Below, one piece after another: positions 44,215-53,051 of a stretch of DNA of 64,000 nucleotides. The notes beneath the pieces are model-generated. The model was not told the origin of the DNA. It was given only the letters and a program-made list of their open reading frames with translations, and ran no database searches. The translations under genes were made by a program, and so were the position numbers. Source of the DNA: Actinomycetales bacterium (lineage in GTDB: Bacteria; Actinomycetota; Actinomycetes; Actinomycetales; Cellulomonadaceae); contig JAHLLI010000003.1 of the NCBI GenBank assembly GCA_020444245.1, forward strand, positions 1-64,000, written 5' to 3'. Numbering within the stretch: the first letter of the stretch is position 1; the number at the start of each line of letters is the position of its first letter.

Positions 44215-44241
44215 AGGCTAGCAGCGCACCGACCCTAGGCT
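44215..44241. promoter_or_regulatory. Back-to-back leaderless promoters, hydrolase operon and PLP enzyme
   Basis: TAGCCT on the minus strand (44220-44215) lies 8 nt before the hydrolase GTG. TAGGCT on the plus strand (44236-44241) lies 7 nt before the PLP-enzyme GTG. They are 15 bp apart, so the two transcription units are likely to be coordinated or to compete. Confidence 0.45.
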
Positions 44242-44248
44242 GGCCGCC

Positions 44249-45418
44249 GTGGACCAGCCTCGCCAGCCCCAGCGCGCTCAGTCACCAGCGACGATCGCCG
44301 TCACCGCCGGGCGACCCGCGCGGACCAGGGGCGCACCGCTCACCGCAGGCCCGGTGCTCTCCTCGACCTACGTCTCGGCCGGGCCACCCGCCGCGGACGA
44401 GCCGCTGTACGGGCGGTACGCGAACCCGACGTGGAGCGACCTGGAGCTGGCACTCGCCGCGCTCGAGGGTGCGGCGCTGCCCGCCCTGGTCACGGCGTCC
44501 GGCATGGCCGCGATCGACGCCGCCGTCTCGCTGGTACCGGCCGGCGGCCGGGTCGTCCTGCCGCGGCACGCGTACCAGCTCACCGGAGCCCTGCTGGACG
44601 ACCTCGCGGGCCGCACCGGTCTGCGGGTGACGCGGGTGGACGTCGCGGACACCGATGCGGTGCTCGCGGCGGTGCGCGGGACGGGCGGCGAAGGCCGTGC
44701 CGACCTTCTCTGGGTCGAGTCCCCGACCAACCCGATGCTCGAGGTGGCCGACGTGCCGGCCCTGGTCGCGGGCGCCCACGAGGTCGGGGCCCTGGTCGCC
44801 GTGGACAACACGTTCGCGACGCCGCTCGTGCAGCGGCCGCTCGCGCACGGCGCCGACCTGGTGGTGCACTCGGTCACCAAGTACCTGGCCGGGCACTCCG
44901 ACGTGGTGCTGGGTGCCGTGCTGACCTCCGACCCGGAGCTGCACGACCGGCTCGCCACGTTCCGTCGGCTGCACGGCGCGATCGCGGGTCCGTGGGAGAC
45001 CTGGCTCGCGCTGCGCGGGCTGCGCACCCTCGCGCTGCGGGTCGAGCGCTCCCAGGCGTCCGCTGCGGTGCTCGCCGAGCGGCTGGCGGCGCATCGGGCC
45101 GTGGTCGAGGTCCGCCACCCGAGCCTGCCGTCGGACCCCGGGCACGAGCGCGCCACCCGTCTGCTCGCCGGCTATGGCTCGGTGCTCGGGGTGCGGCCGC
45201 GCGGCGGCGCGGCGGCGGCGGACGCGGTGGTCGACGCGGTGCGGCTGTGGGTCCCCGCGACCAGCCTGGGTGGCGTCGAGTCGCTGCTGGAGCGCCGCCG
45301 CCGGTTCGCCACCGAGAGCCCGACGGTGCCCGAGGACCTGCTGCGGCTGAGCGTGGGCATCGAGGACGTCGAGGACCTCTGGGCGGACCTGCACCAGGCG
45401 CTCGCGTCGGCCGGCTGA
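44249..45418 (+). CDS. Cystathionine gamma-synthase/lyase-family PLP enzyme
   Basis: A 389-residue Cys/Met-metabolism PLP enzyme. Motifs include PLYGRYANPTW, VTASGMAAI, WVESPTNPMLEV, VAVDNTFATP and HSVTKYLAGHSDVV, with the PLP Lys at residue 211. Family members make or cleave cystathionine, O-acylhomoserine or methionine; sequence alone does not decide which. The GTG start at 44249 follows TAGGCT by 7 nt. It is divergent from the hydrolase-MurF-Ddl-like operon. Confidence 0.9.
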   Translation: MDQPRQPQRAQSPATIAVTAGRPARTRGAPLTAGPVLSSTYVSAGPPAADEPLYGRYANPTWSDLELALAALEGAALPALVTASGMAAIDAAVSLVPAGGRVVLPRHAYQLTGALLDDLAGRTGLRVTRVDVADTDAVLAAVRGTGGEGRADLLWVESPTNPMLEVADVPALVAGAHEVGALVAVDNTFATPLVQRPLAHGADLVVHSVTKYLAGHSDVVLGAVLTSDPELHDRLATFRRLHGAIAGPWETWLALRGLRTLALRVERSQASAAVLAERLAAHRAVVEVRHPSLPSDPGHERATRLLAGYGSVLGVRPRGGAAAADAVVDAVRLWVPATSLGGVESLLERRRRFATESPTVPEDLLRLSVGIEDVEDLWADLHQALASAG

Positions 45419-45487
45419 GCCGGGCGCGTCCGCGGCCCGGCGGGCACGGCCCGCGCGTAGCATCGGAGGCGTCGACGAAGGGACCGG

Positions 45488-46201
45488 ATGGCGAGCCTGC
45501 GGCGGGTCGCAGCCGTGGTGGCAGCCTTGATGCTGCCCCTCGGTACGGCTGCGTGCACCCTCGACCCGTACGGCACCGCGTCGAGCAGCCCGGGCAGCAG
45601 CAGCCCCGGTTCGTCGACGGGCTCCGGCGGCTCGTCGGACGGGCCCACGAGCACCGCGTCACCGGTCTCGGAGACCACCGCCCCGGTCCAGACGCCCGGC
45701 ACCGACGCCACCCCGACGAGCGGGCCCGACGACGTCACGCCCGGTGACGGGACGTTCCCGTCCGGCGGGGAGCGGGAGAGCGGCGACGGCACCGGTGACG
45801 AGGTGGGCACGCTGGTGGACATGCGGCTCGGCGCGCACGGCACGTTCGACCGGGTGGTCCTCCAGCTCGACGGTCCCGACATCCCGGGCTGGGACGTGCA
45901 GTACGTCGACACCCCGATCGGCGACCCGAGCGGCACCGTGGTGGACGTCTCCGGGGACGCAGTGCTCCAGGTCCTGCTGCACCCGGTCGCCTACCCCGAG
46001 GACGGGCACGACCCGTACGACGGGCCGCCGACGGTGCGCATCTCCGGGACCGACTCGGTCGACGAGGTCGTGCTGTCCTCGATCTTCGAGGGCCAGCTCC
46101 AGGCGTTCGTGGGCGTGCACGGCGGGCGCCAGTCGTTCCGCGTCTACGGGATGAGCGACCCGTCACGGGTGGTCATCGAGGTCCAGAACCCCGCGGGCTG
46201 A
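45488..46201 (+). CDS. AMIN-like domain lipoprotein
   Basis: A 237-residue lipoprotein. The signal peptide ends in GTAAC (Cys23). A Ser/Thr/Gly/Pro-rich linker of about 80 residues follows, then a compact domain (about 100-237) beginning VDMRLGAHGTFDRVVLQL and ending RVVIEVQNP, which matches what is called an AMIN-like domain in actinobacteria. Such domains may bind peptidoglycan. GAAGGGA precedes the ATG and a TAGCAT -10 lies near 45457. It is convergent with gpsA. Confidence 0.8.
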   Translation: MASLRRVAAVVAALMLPLGTAACTLDPYGTASSSPGSSSPGSSTGSGGSSDGPTSTASPVSETTAPVQTPGTDATPTSGPDDVTPGDGTFPSGGERESGDGTGDEVGTLVDMRLGAHGTFDRVVLQLDGPDIPGWDVQYVDTPIGDPSGTVVDVSGDAVLQVLLHPVAYPEDGHDPYDGPPTVRISGTDSVDEVVLSSIFEGQLQAFVGVHGGRQSFRVYGMSDPSRVVIEVQNPAG

Positions 46202-46211
46202 GACCCTGCGC

Positions 46212-47207
46212 TCAGACGCCGTCGGCCTTGTGCGGGCGGGCCAGGAGCAGCTCGCCCATGAGGTCCACCGACTGGCCCTCGTGCAGCACCGCGGCCACGG
46301 CGGAGCTGATCGGCATGTCGACCCCGATCCGACGGGCCAGCGCGACCACCGAGCTCGCGGTCTTCACACCCTCGGCGGTGCCGGGGGTCGCGGCGAGCGC
46401 GGCCTCGAGCTCCATGCCCTCGCCGATCCGGCGGCCGAGCTGGTGGTTGCGGGACAGCGGCGAGTCGCACGTGGCGAACAGGTCACCCATCCCGGCCAGG
46501 CCCGCGAAGGTCTCCCGGTCGGCACCCATCGCCAGGCCGAGCCTGGTGATCTCGGCCAGGCCGCGGGTGATGAGCGTGGCCGTCGTGTTGTCGCCGTAGC
46601 CGCGTCCCTGCGCGACGCCGATCCCGATCGCCACGACGTTCTTGACCGCGCCGCACAGCTCGACGCCGATGACGTCGGTGTTGGTGTACGGGCGGAACCA
46701 CGGCGTCGCGCACACCGCGGTGAGACGCTGCGCCAGGTCCTCGTCGGCTGCGGCGATCACCGTCGCGGTGGGCTGGTGCTGGGCGATCTCGCGCGCGAGG
46801 TTGGGACCGGAGAGGATCGCGACCCGCTCGGGCGGGACACCCAGCACCTCGGTGAGCACCTCGGACATCCGCAGACCCGTGGCCAGCTCGATCCCCTTCA
46901 TCAGGGACAGCACCACCACGTCGGGGCCGAGCAGCGGGGCGAACGGCGCGAGGATCTCGCGGGCGGACTGGGCGGGTACCGCGACGGCCACCAGCTCGGC
47001 GCCGCGCACCGCAGCCTCGCGGTCCGTCGTGGCGTCGACGGCGTCGGGAACGGTGAGCTCGGCGATGTGCGGGCTGGTCCGCTCCGCGAGGATCTGCGCG
47101 ATCACGTCAGGGTCGCGGCCCCAGAGCACGACGTCGTTGCCGGCGTCGGCGAGCACGGCGGCGAAGGTGGTGCCCCAGGAACCGGCGCCGAGAACGGCGA
47201 CCCTCAC
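46212..47207 (-). CDS. gpsA: Glycerol-3-phosphate dehydrogenase [NAD(P)+]
   Basis: A 331-residue GpsA making sn-glycerol-3-phosphate for phospholipids. It has the dinucleotide-binding VLGAGSWGTT at the N-terminus, SGPNLAREI, the catalytic Lys in CGAVKNVVAIG, and GMGDLFATC. The GTG start at 47207 overlaps the plsC stop as GTGA. The murA-plsC-gpsA order is common in actinobacteria. Confidence 0.96.
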   Translation of the reverse strand: MRVAVLGAGSWGTTFAAVLADAGNDVVLWGRDPDVIAQILAERTSPHIAELTVPDAVDATTDREAAVRGAELVAVAVPAQSAREILAPFAPLLGPDVVVLSLMKGIELATGLRMSEVLTEVLGVPPERVAILSGPNLAREIAQHQPTATVIAAADEDLAQRLTAVCATPWFRPYTNTDVIGVELCGAVKNVVAIGIGVAQGRGYGDNTTATLITRGLAEITRLGLAMGADRETFAGLAGMGDLFATCDSPLSRNHQLGRRIGEGMELEAALAATPGTAEGVKTASSVVALARRIGVDMPISSAVAAVLHEGQSVDLMGELLLARPHKADGV

Positions 47208-47929
47208 CGGCCGGGCTCCGGCTGCCCCTTGCGCCAGACGAAACGCTCGGTGGGCGCCGAGGCGCCGCGGATCTCCTCGAGCTGGCGGGTGATCGCGTCC
47301 ATGATCCGATCGGTGGCCTCGCGCAGCACCGCTGCGTCCAGCGGGACGTCGTACAGGTCGGACAGGTCGACCGGAGGGCCGGCGACCACCGTGATCCTCT
47401 TGGGCGGGATGGGCTTGATCAGCTTCTTGTACCGCCCCATCAGCCGGTAGGCGCCCCACTGGGCGATCGGCACGACGGGCGCGCGGCTGGCGAGCGCGAG
47501 CCGGGCGACCCCGGTCTTGCCCTGCATCGGCCACAGGTCCGGCTCGCGGGTGAGCGTGCCCTCCGGGAAGACGACGACGCACTCCCCCTCGTCCAGCGCG
47601 CGGCGGGCGGCCTCGAGGGACTCGCCGGCGCTGGCGGTACCGCGTGCCACCGGGATCTGACCCGTCGCGGTGAGCATCCGGCCCAGCAGGGGGATCTTCC
47701 ACAGCGAGTCCTTGGCGAGGATGCGCGGCGCGCAGCCGTTGTCCCACAGGAAGTGCGCGAAGGTCAGGGGGTCGATGTTCGACGCGTGGTTGCCCACGGC
47801 GATGAAGCCGCCCGGCCGGTGCAGCTGCTCGGCCCCGTGCCAGTCGCGCCGGGTGGCCGCCAGCAGGAAGGCGCGCACGACGTGGGCGAGGTTGCGGTAC
47901 GTCCGCGAGGCGCGTTCTGGGGCTTGCAC
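47204..47929 (-). CDS. plsC: 1-acyl-sn-glycerol-3-phosphate acyltransferase
   Basis: A 241-residue PlsC-family acyltransferase that makes phosphatidate. It has the HX4D motif NHASNID, the second block ILAKDSLWKIPLLG, the phosphate-binding VVFPEGTLT and the proline-containing APVVPIAQWG. A GTG start at 47929 is supported by TAGCAT 7 nt upstream. It sits directly upstream of gpsA, which supplies its precursor. Confidence 0.94.
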   Translation of the reverse strand: MQAPERASRTYRNLAHVVRAFLLAATRRDWHGAEQLHRPGGFIAVGNHASNIDPLTFAHFLWDNGCAPRILAKDSLWKIPLLGRMLTATGQIPVARGTASAGESLEAARRALDEGECVVVFPEGTLTREPDLWPMQGKTGVARLALASRAPVVPIAQWGAYRLMGRYKKLIKPIPPKRITVVAGPPVDLSDLYDVPLDAAVLREATDRIMDAITRQLEEIRGASAPTERFVWRKGQPEPGR

Positions 47930-47968
47930 GGCGCCGATGCTACCCGGCGGGCGCGGAGGGCCCGGCGG

Positions 47969-49279
47969 CTACAGCAGCGTGTACTCCGCGCCCAGCGCGC
48001 CCAGCTTGTCCAGGAACCGCTCGTAGCCGCGGTCGATGATGCCGATCCCCGCGACGTTCGACGTGCCCTTCGCGGTCAGGGCCGCGATGAGGTGCGAGAA
48101 GCCGCCCCTCAGGTCGGGCACCTCGATGTCGGCGGCCTCGAGCGGCGTCGGGCCGCTGATCACCGCGGAGTGGTAGAAGTTCCGCTGCCCGAACCGGCAC
48201 GGGTGCCCGCCCAGGCACTCCCGGTAGACCTGGATCGTCGCGCCCATGCCCAGCAGCGCGTCGGTGAAGCCGAAGCGGTTCTCGTACACCGTCTCGTGCA
48301 CGATGGACAGGCCCTTGGCCTGCGTGAGGGCGACCACCAGCGGCTGCTGCCAGTCGGTCATGAAGCCGGGGTGGACGTCGGTCTCGAGCACGATCGAGTT
48401 GAGGTCGCCGCCCGGGTGCCAGAAGCGGATCGCGTCGTCCAGCACGTCGAACTCGCCGCCGACCTTGCGGAACACGTTGAGGAACGTGGTCATCTCGGGC
48501 TGGTGCGCGCCCCGCACGACGATGTCCCCGCCGGTGGCGAGGGCCGCGGCGGCCCACGAGGCGGCCTCGATCCGGTCGGGCAGGGCCGTGTGCGAGAAGC
48601 CCCGCAGGCGCGGGACCCCCTCGATCCGGATGACGCGGTCGGTGTCGACCGAGATGATCGCGCCCATCTTCTGCAGGACGTTGATCAGGTCCATGATCTC
48701 GGGCTCGATGGCGGCATTGGCGAGCTCGGTGATGCCGTCGGCACGCACGGCGGTGAGCAGGAGCTGCTCGGTGGCCCCGACGCTCGGGTACGGCAGCCGC
48801 ACCTTGGTGCCGATCAGCCCGTGCGGCGCACGGATCGCGATGCCCTGGTCGAGCTTGTCCACCTCGGCGCCGAACTGCCGCAGGATGTCGAGGTGGTAGT
48901 TGATCGGCCGGTCGCCGATCCGGCAGCCACCGAGGTCGGGGATGAAGGCCTCGCCCAGGCGGTGCAGCAGCGGCCCGCAGAACAGGATCGGGATCCGGCT
49001 CGACCCGGCGTGCGCGTCGATGTCGGCCACGTGGGCGTGCTCGACGTTGCGCGGGTCGAGGGTGAGGGTCCCGTCGTCGGTACCGACCTTCACGCCGTGC
49101 AGCTCGAGGAGCTCGGTGACCACCGTGACGTCGCGGATCTGCGGGACGTTGCGCAGCACGCTCGGGGTGTCGCCGAGCAGGGAGGCGACCATCGCCTTGG
49201 AGACGAAGTTCTTCGCACCCCGCACGGTGATCTCGCCGTGCAGCGGGATACCGCCGTTGACCTGAAGGACGTCACGCAT
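47969..49279 (-). CDS. murA: UDP-N-acetylglucosamine 1-carboxyvinyltransferase
   Basis: A 436-residue MurA, the first committed step of peptidoglycan synthesis. The catalytic Lys-Asn pair is in GAKN (residues 21-24). The reactive Cys119 is in LGGCRIGDRP, so the enzyme carries the fosfomycin-sensitive Cys rather than the Asp of mycobacteria. I use the ATG at 49279, giving MRDVLQVNGG. It lies 7 nt after GACGAT, and the upstream ATG (49288) overlaps that element. plsC and gpsA follow on the same strand. Confidence 0.95.
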   Translation of the reverse strand: MRDVLQVNGGIPLHGEITVRGAKNFVSKAMVASLLGDTPSVLRNVPQIRDVTVVTELLELHGVKVGTDDGTLTLDPRNVEHAHVADIDAHAGSSRIPILFCGPLLHRLGEAFIPDLGGCRIGDRPINYHLDILRQFGAEVDKLDQGIAIRAPHGLIGTKVRLPYPSVGATEQLLLTAVRADGITELANAAIEPEIMDLINVLQKMGAIISVDTDRVIRIEGVPRLRGFSHTALPDRIEAASWAAAALATGGDIVVRGAHQPEMTTFLNVFRKVGGEFDVLDDAIRFWHPGGDLNSIVLETDVHPGFMTDWQQPLVVALTQAKGLSIVHETVYENRFGFTDALLGMGATIQVYRECLGGHPCRFGQRNFYHSAVISGPTPLEAADIEVPDLRGGFSHLIAALTAKGTSNVAGIGIIDRGYERFLDKLGALGAEYTLL

Positions 49280-49582
49280 GGGCCCCATCGTCGCGCACAC
49301 CGCGGCGAAACTCACGCCGCGAGGTCGGTCCGGCGGTGGAGGTCCTGTGGACGGTTGGTGGTTCCGGGGCGCTGGGTAGGCGCTCGGCGAGCGCTGGGTG
49401 AGCGGCCGGGCGGCGCGGACGGGGCGCCTCGCGGGAGCACCGGCGCACGCAGACGCGCGCCCCGCGGGAACGCCGGCGCACGAGGACGGGGCGCACAGCG
49501 ATGTCACAGGCCAGGCCTAGCGTGCGGGACAGGTGGGCGACGTGGTCGGGTGCGCGCCCGCGAAGCGACGGGAGGTACCGCG
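49280..49582. other. Intergenic stretch with 33-bp tandem repeats
   Basis: About 300 bp between divergent murA and the flavin-dependent oxidoreductase, with no gene. It contains about two and a half copies of an imperfect 33-34 bp tandem repeat beginning GACGGGGCGC or GACGCGCGCC (starts at 49418, 49452 and 49485), with a shared CGCGGGA...CCGGCGCACG core. Confidence 0.7.
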
Positions 49583-50413
49583 GTGCGCTTCGGATTCGTG
49601 GCGACGCACGGTCCGGTGGGTGAGCTGGTCGCGCTCGCCCGTGAGACGGACGAGCACGGCTGGGACGGGTTCTTCACCTGGGACGCGTTGTCGATCGCGG
49701 GCAACGACGGCTGGGATCCCTGGGCGCTGCTGGCCGCGGTGGCCGTCCGCACATCGCGAGTGCGGCTCGGCGCGATGGTGTTCGCCCCGGCGCGGCACGA
49801 GCCCGCGACCCTGGCGCGGCAGGTGCAGACCGTCGACCACCTCTCCGGTGGGCGGGTGGTGCTGCCGGTCGGCCTCGGTGTGGACGACGACGTGGCGTAC
49901 TCCCGGCTCGGGCGGGACGTGAGCCTGCGCGAGCGCGCCGAACGGCTGGACGACGCGCTCGCCGTGCTCGACGCGGCGGCGGGAGGCGGTGAGGTCACCG
50001 TGCACGGTCACCGGAGTGAGGTCGACGGCGTCTGGTTCGCCCCGGGCACGGTGCAGCGGCCTCGGGTGCCGGTCTGGGTCGTCGGCGCGTGGCCGAGCCG
50101 CCGGTCGCTGGCACGCGCCGCGCGGTGGGACGGCCTGGTGGTGCAGCGGCTGCGCTCGGACGCCCCGGTCGACGCGGACGTGGTGCGCGGTTCGCTCGAG
50201 GTGATCGGCGAGCTGCGGGAGACCGAGGGGCGCACCGGGCCCTTCGAGGTCGTCGTGAGCGAAGCCCTGCCCGAGGACTCCGCCGCGGCTACGGACCGCG
50301 CGGCCGAGCTCGCCGATTGCGGCGTGACGTGGTGGGTGCACGCCGACTGGTCGGACGCGACGCCGATGGCCGACCACCTGGCGCGGGTCCGGTCGGGCCC
50401 GCCGGCCGGGTGA
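49583..50413 (+). CDS. LLM-class flavin-dependent oxidoreductase
   Basis: A 276-residue luciferase-like monooxygenase family protein with F420 or FMN as likely cofactor. Family features are FGFVATHG, the GWDGFFTWD segment, VRTSRVRLGAMV, a QVQTVDHLSGGRVVLPVGLG stretch and VPVWVVGAWPS. The GTG start at 49583 has GGAGG about 8 nt upstream. It is at the short end for the family but appears complete. The substrate cannot be deduced. Confidence 0.88.
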   Translation: MRFGFVATHGPVGELVALARETDEHGWDGFFTWDALSIAGNDGWDPWALLAAVAVRTSRVRLGAMVFAPARHEPATLARQVQTVDHLSGGRVVLPVGLGVDDDVAYSRLGRDVSLRERAERLDDALAVLDAAAGGGEVTVHGHRSEVDGVWFAPGTVQRPRVPVWVVGAWPSRRSLARAARWDGLVVQRLRSDAPVDADVVRGSLEVIGELRETEGRTGPFEVVVSEALPEDSAAATDRAAELADCGVTWWVHADWSDATPMADHLARVRSGPPAG

Positions 50414-50591
50414 CGGACGCCGGCCCCGCCGTGCCGCGGCGAGCACGCGCCGCGCTGTCACGAGCGGGCACCCGTAGCGGCCGCGGGAGGCTCGTGGGCG
50501 GGCCGTCATCCGAGGGCCGTCGTCCGCGGGCCGTCCACACCTCACCCTCCCCCGCACGGTGCGTGTCAGTGGCCGGCGATAGCCTCTCTCC

Positions 50592-52250
50592 GTGGACATC
50601 ACAGCAGGTCAGAGGCCCTTTCCGGGCGCCCGGCCTGCGCTCGCCCGCCGAGCGGTCCCTACTCCGAGCGGCCCGGTGTCGGTCGACCTCTCGACGCCGG
50701 GGACCCCGACGGAGGGGGCGTTCCGGGAGCTCGTCCGCGACCTGCGCCGGCTGGACGGCCTGGATGCGCTCGACCCGTCCGATGTCGACGCGCAGCTGCT
50801 GCGGGACGCCACGCCGAGCGGCCGACTTCTGGACCTGCTGCGCAGTCTCGACGTGACGGACACCGAGCAGGTGAGCGACCTCGCGCTGCTCGAGGTCATC
50901 GCGTCCTGGCAGCGGGTCGTGTCGACCGCGAGCGCGGGGCTGATGCGTGCCGCGGCCGCCCTCTCCCGCCGTGACTGCCTCCAGGTGCCCGGCGAGCCGG
51001 TGCCCGTCGGTCGGGGCCGCCGGCGCTACACGACGCTGCGCGCCACGGGCACGGAGATCGCCATCCGGCTCGGGTGCTCGGTCCGCGCCGGCGAGCTGCT
51101 GGCCCGCGACGGGCGGCTCTTCGAGGGTGCGCTAGCACCTACCGGTGAGGCGCTCGAGCGCGGCGAGATCGACCCGCGCAAGGTCCGCCAGATCGCCGAC
51201 CGCCTCGCGGACAGCCCTCTGCAGACGGCGCTCGAGGTCCAGGACGCGGTGCTGCCGGGCGCGGGGCTCCGCAGCCCCGCGCAGGTCGACCGCGACCTCG
51301 CCCGCGCGCTGGTCGAGGTCGACCCCACCGAGGCCGAGGACCGCCACCGCCGCGCGAAGGCCGAGCGCCGCGTACACCACCCCCGGGTGCTACCCGACGG
51401 CATGGCAGGGATCTGGGCCGTGCTGCCGGCGGAGCAGGCCGCACTGGTGGACGGGACGCTGGACGCCGCTGCAGCGGCCGCCCGGGCCGCCGGCGACCGC
51501 AGGACGTTGGACCAGCTGCGCGCGGACGGACTCGTGGACCTCGTGGTGGGGGTGTCTCCCGCGCCGACGACCGAGGCCGGAGGCCAGGGAACGGCCTGCA
51601 CGTCGCGCGGCGCGACGCGGGCCAGGGGTGAGGTCGCGCAGCGCGGAGGCGTCGGGACGAGGTCCGCAGGTACCGCCGTGCGCGTTGACGTGACCGTGGC
51701 GCTGTCCACCCTCATGGGCCTCGACGACGCACCCGGAGACCTCGCCGGCTACGGCGCCATCACGGCCGAGCAGGCCCGGGCGCTCGCGGCCGGTGGCACG
51801 TGGCGCCGCCTCGTGACCGATCCGCTCACCGGCGCGGTGCTCGACGTCGGACGCACGCGCTACCGACCACCCGCAGCGCTGCGCGAGCACGTGATCGCAC
51901 GGGACCGGACCTGCGCTCGACCCGGCTGCACCGTGCCCGCCGCGCGGGCCGAGCTCGACCACACCGTCCCCTTCGGTTCGTCGCTCGGCTGCGGGCCTCC
52001 CCAGGACGCGCCACCCGGAGGCGCTCCGCCGGGCACCGCATCGGCGATCGGACAGGGCACGACGTCGCACGACAACCTCGCTCCGCTGTGCGCGCCGGAC
52101 CACACGGCGAAGACGCTCGGTCTCATGCACCTCGTGCAGGACGAGCCCGGGGTCCTCGAGTGGACCACCGCCACCGGCCTACGCGTCCGAGTGGTCCCCG
52201 GCCGCGAGGGCGAGATCACCCTGCTGCCGGCGGAGCCGCCGCCGTTCTGA
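50592..52250 (+). CDS. DUF222/HNH endonuclease domain protein
   Basis: A 552-residue protein of the 13E12-repeat/DUF222 type, a family often present in many copies in actinobacterial genomes. DUF222-like sequence spans about 60-400, with an acidic/basic middle (EAEDRHRRAKAERR). The C-terminal HNH nuclease has CARPGC, ELDHTVPF and the final N-x-H-type HDNLAPLCAPDHTAKT. The GTG start follows TAGCCT by 6 nt. Function is unproven; mobile or self-propagating behaviour has been suspected for the family because of its copy number. Confidence 0.88.
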   Translation: MDITAGQRPFPGARPALARRAVPTPSGPVSVDLSTPGTPTEGAFRELVRDLRRLDGLDALDPSDVDAQLLRDATPSGRLLDLLRSLDVTDTEQVSDLALLEVIASWQRVVSTASAGLMRAAAALSRRDCLQVPGEPVPVGRGRRRYTTLRATGTEIAIRLGCSVRAGELLARDGRLFEGALAPTGEALERGEIDPRKVRQIADRLADSPLQTALEVQDAVLPGAGLRSPAQVDRDLARALVEVDPTEAEDRHRRAKAERRVHHPRVLPDGMAGIWAVLPAEQAALVDGTLDAAAAAARAAGDRRTLDQLRADGLVDLVVGVSPAPTTEAGGQGTACTSRGATRARGEVAQRGGVGTRSAGTAVRVDVTVALSTLMGLDDAPGDLAGYGAITAEQARALAAGGTWRRLVTDPLTGAVLDVGRTRYRPPAALREHVIARDRTCARPGCTVPAARAELDHTVPFGSSLGCGPPQDAPPGGAPPGTASAIGQGTTSHDNLAPLCAPDHTAKTLGLMHLVQDEPGVLEWTTATGLRVRVVPGREGEITLLPAEPPPF

Positions 52251-52322
52251 TCGCGTCGCGGTCGGCGGCGACGGCGTCGGGCGCTTCGCGGCCCGCCGGC
52301 CGCTGCACTGAACCGAGCCGGC

Positions 52323-52979
52323 TCAGCCGAGCGCGTCGTCGGCGTGCACCGGGCGCGCCGACACGATCTCCACGGGCGGCAGGTGCTTGGCGGGCAGCGT
52401 CGTCGGCCGCCAGGTCGCGCGGGTCTGCTCGAACTCGCTGATCTCGGCGTCGTGCTGCATGGTCAGGCCGATGTCGTCCAGGCCCTCGAGCAACCGCCAC
52501 CGCGTGTAGTCGTCCACCTGGAACGGCACGGTGACGTCCTGGCAGTGCGCCGTCCTCGCCTCGAGGTCGACCGTGACCTCCGTGCCCGGGTAGCTCTCGA
52601 GGATCTTCCAGATGAGCTCGATGTCGTCCTGCGCGACCTGGGCCGCCAGCAGGCCCTGCTTGCCCGAGTTGCCGCGGAAGATGTCCGCGAACCGGCTCGC
52701 CAGCACCGCCCTGAAGCCGTAGTCCTTGAGCGCCCACACCGCGTGCTCGCGCGACGACCCGGTGCCGAAGTCCGGCCCCGCGACCAGCACCGAACCGGCG
52801 CGGTACGCGTCCTGGTTGAGCACGAAGTGCGGGTCGCCACGCCACGCGGCGAAGAGCGCGTCCTCGAAGCCGGTCCGCGTGACCCGCTTGAGGTACACCG
52901 CCGGGATGATCTGGTCGGTGTCGACGTTGCTGCGCCGCAGCGGGACCCCGACGCCGGTGTGCTGGGTGAACTTCTCCAT
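52323..52979 (-). CDS. leuD: 3-isopropylmalate dehydratase small subunit
   Basis: A 218-residue LeuD, the swivelling subunit of isopropylmalate isomerase in leucine synthesis. It has [32 protein letters not shown] and [15 protein letters not shown]. It follows leuC after 72 bp on the same strand. The ATG at 52979 gives the standard N-terminus. Confidence 0.96.
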   Translation of the reverse strand: MEKFTQHTGVGVPLRRSNVDTDQIIPAVYLKRVTRTGFEDALFAAWRGDPHFVLNQDAYRAGSVLVAGPDFGTGSSREHAVWALKDYGFRAVLASRFADIFRGNSGKQGLLAAQVAQDDIELIWKILESYPGTEVTVDLEARTAHCQDVTVPFQVDDYTRWRLLEGLDDIGLTMQHDAEISEFEQTRATWRPTTLPAKHLPPVEIVSARPVHADDALG

Positions 52980-53051
52980 CGCGCTACCTCTCAGGCGATC
53001 AGATCGGGTCGGGTGGTGTGGCCGGGCGTCCGGCGTGACGCGGCACGCCGC

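Noticed and set aside
50592-52250. Homing endonuclease or group II intron protein
   Set aside because: The architecture is DUF222 plus C-terminal HNH. There is no reverse transcriptase, maturase or intron RNA structure around it.
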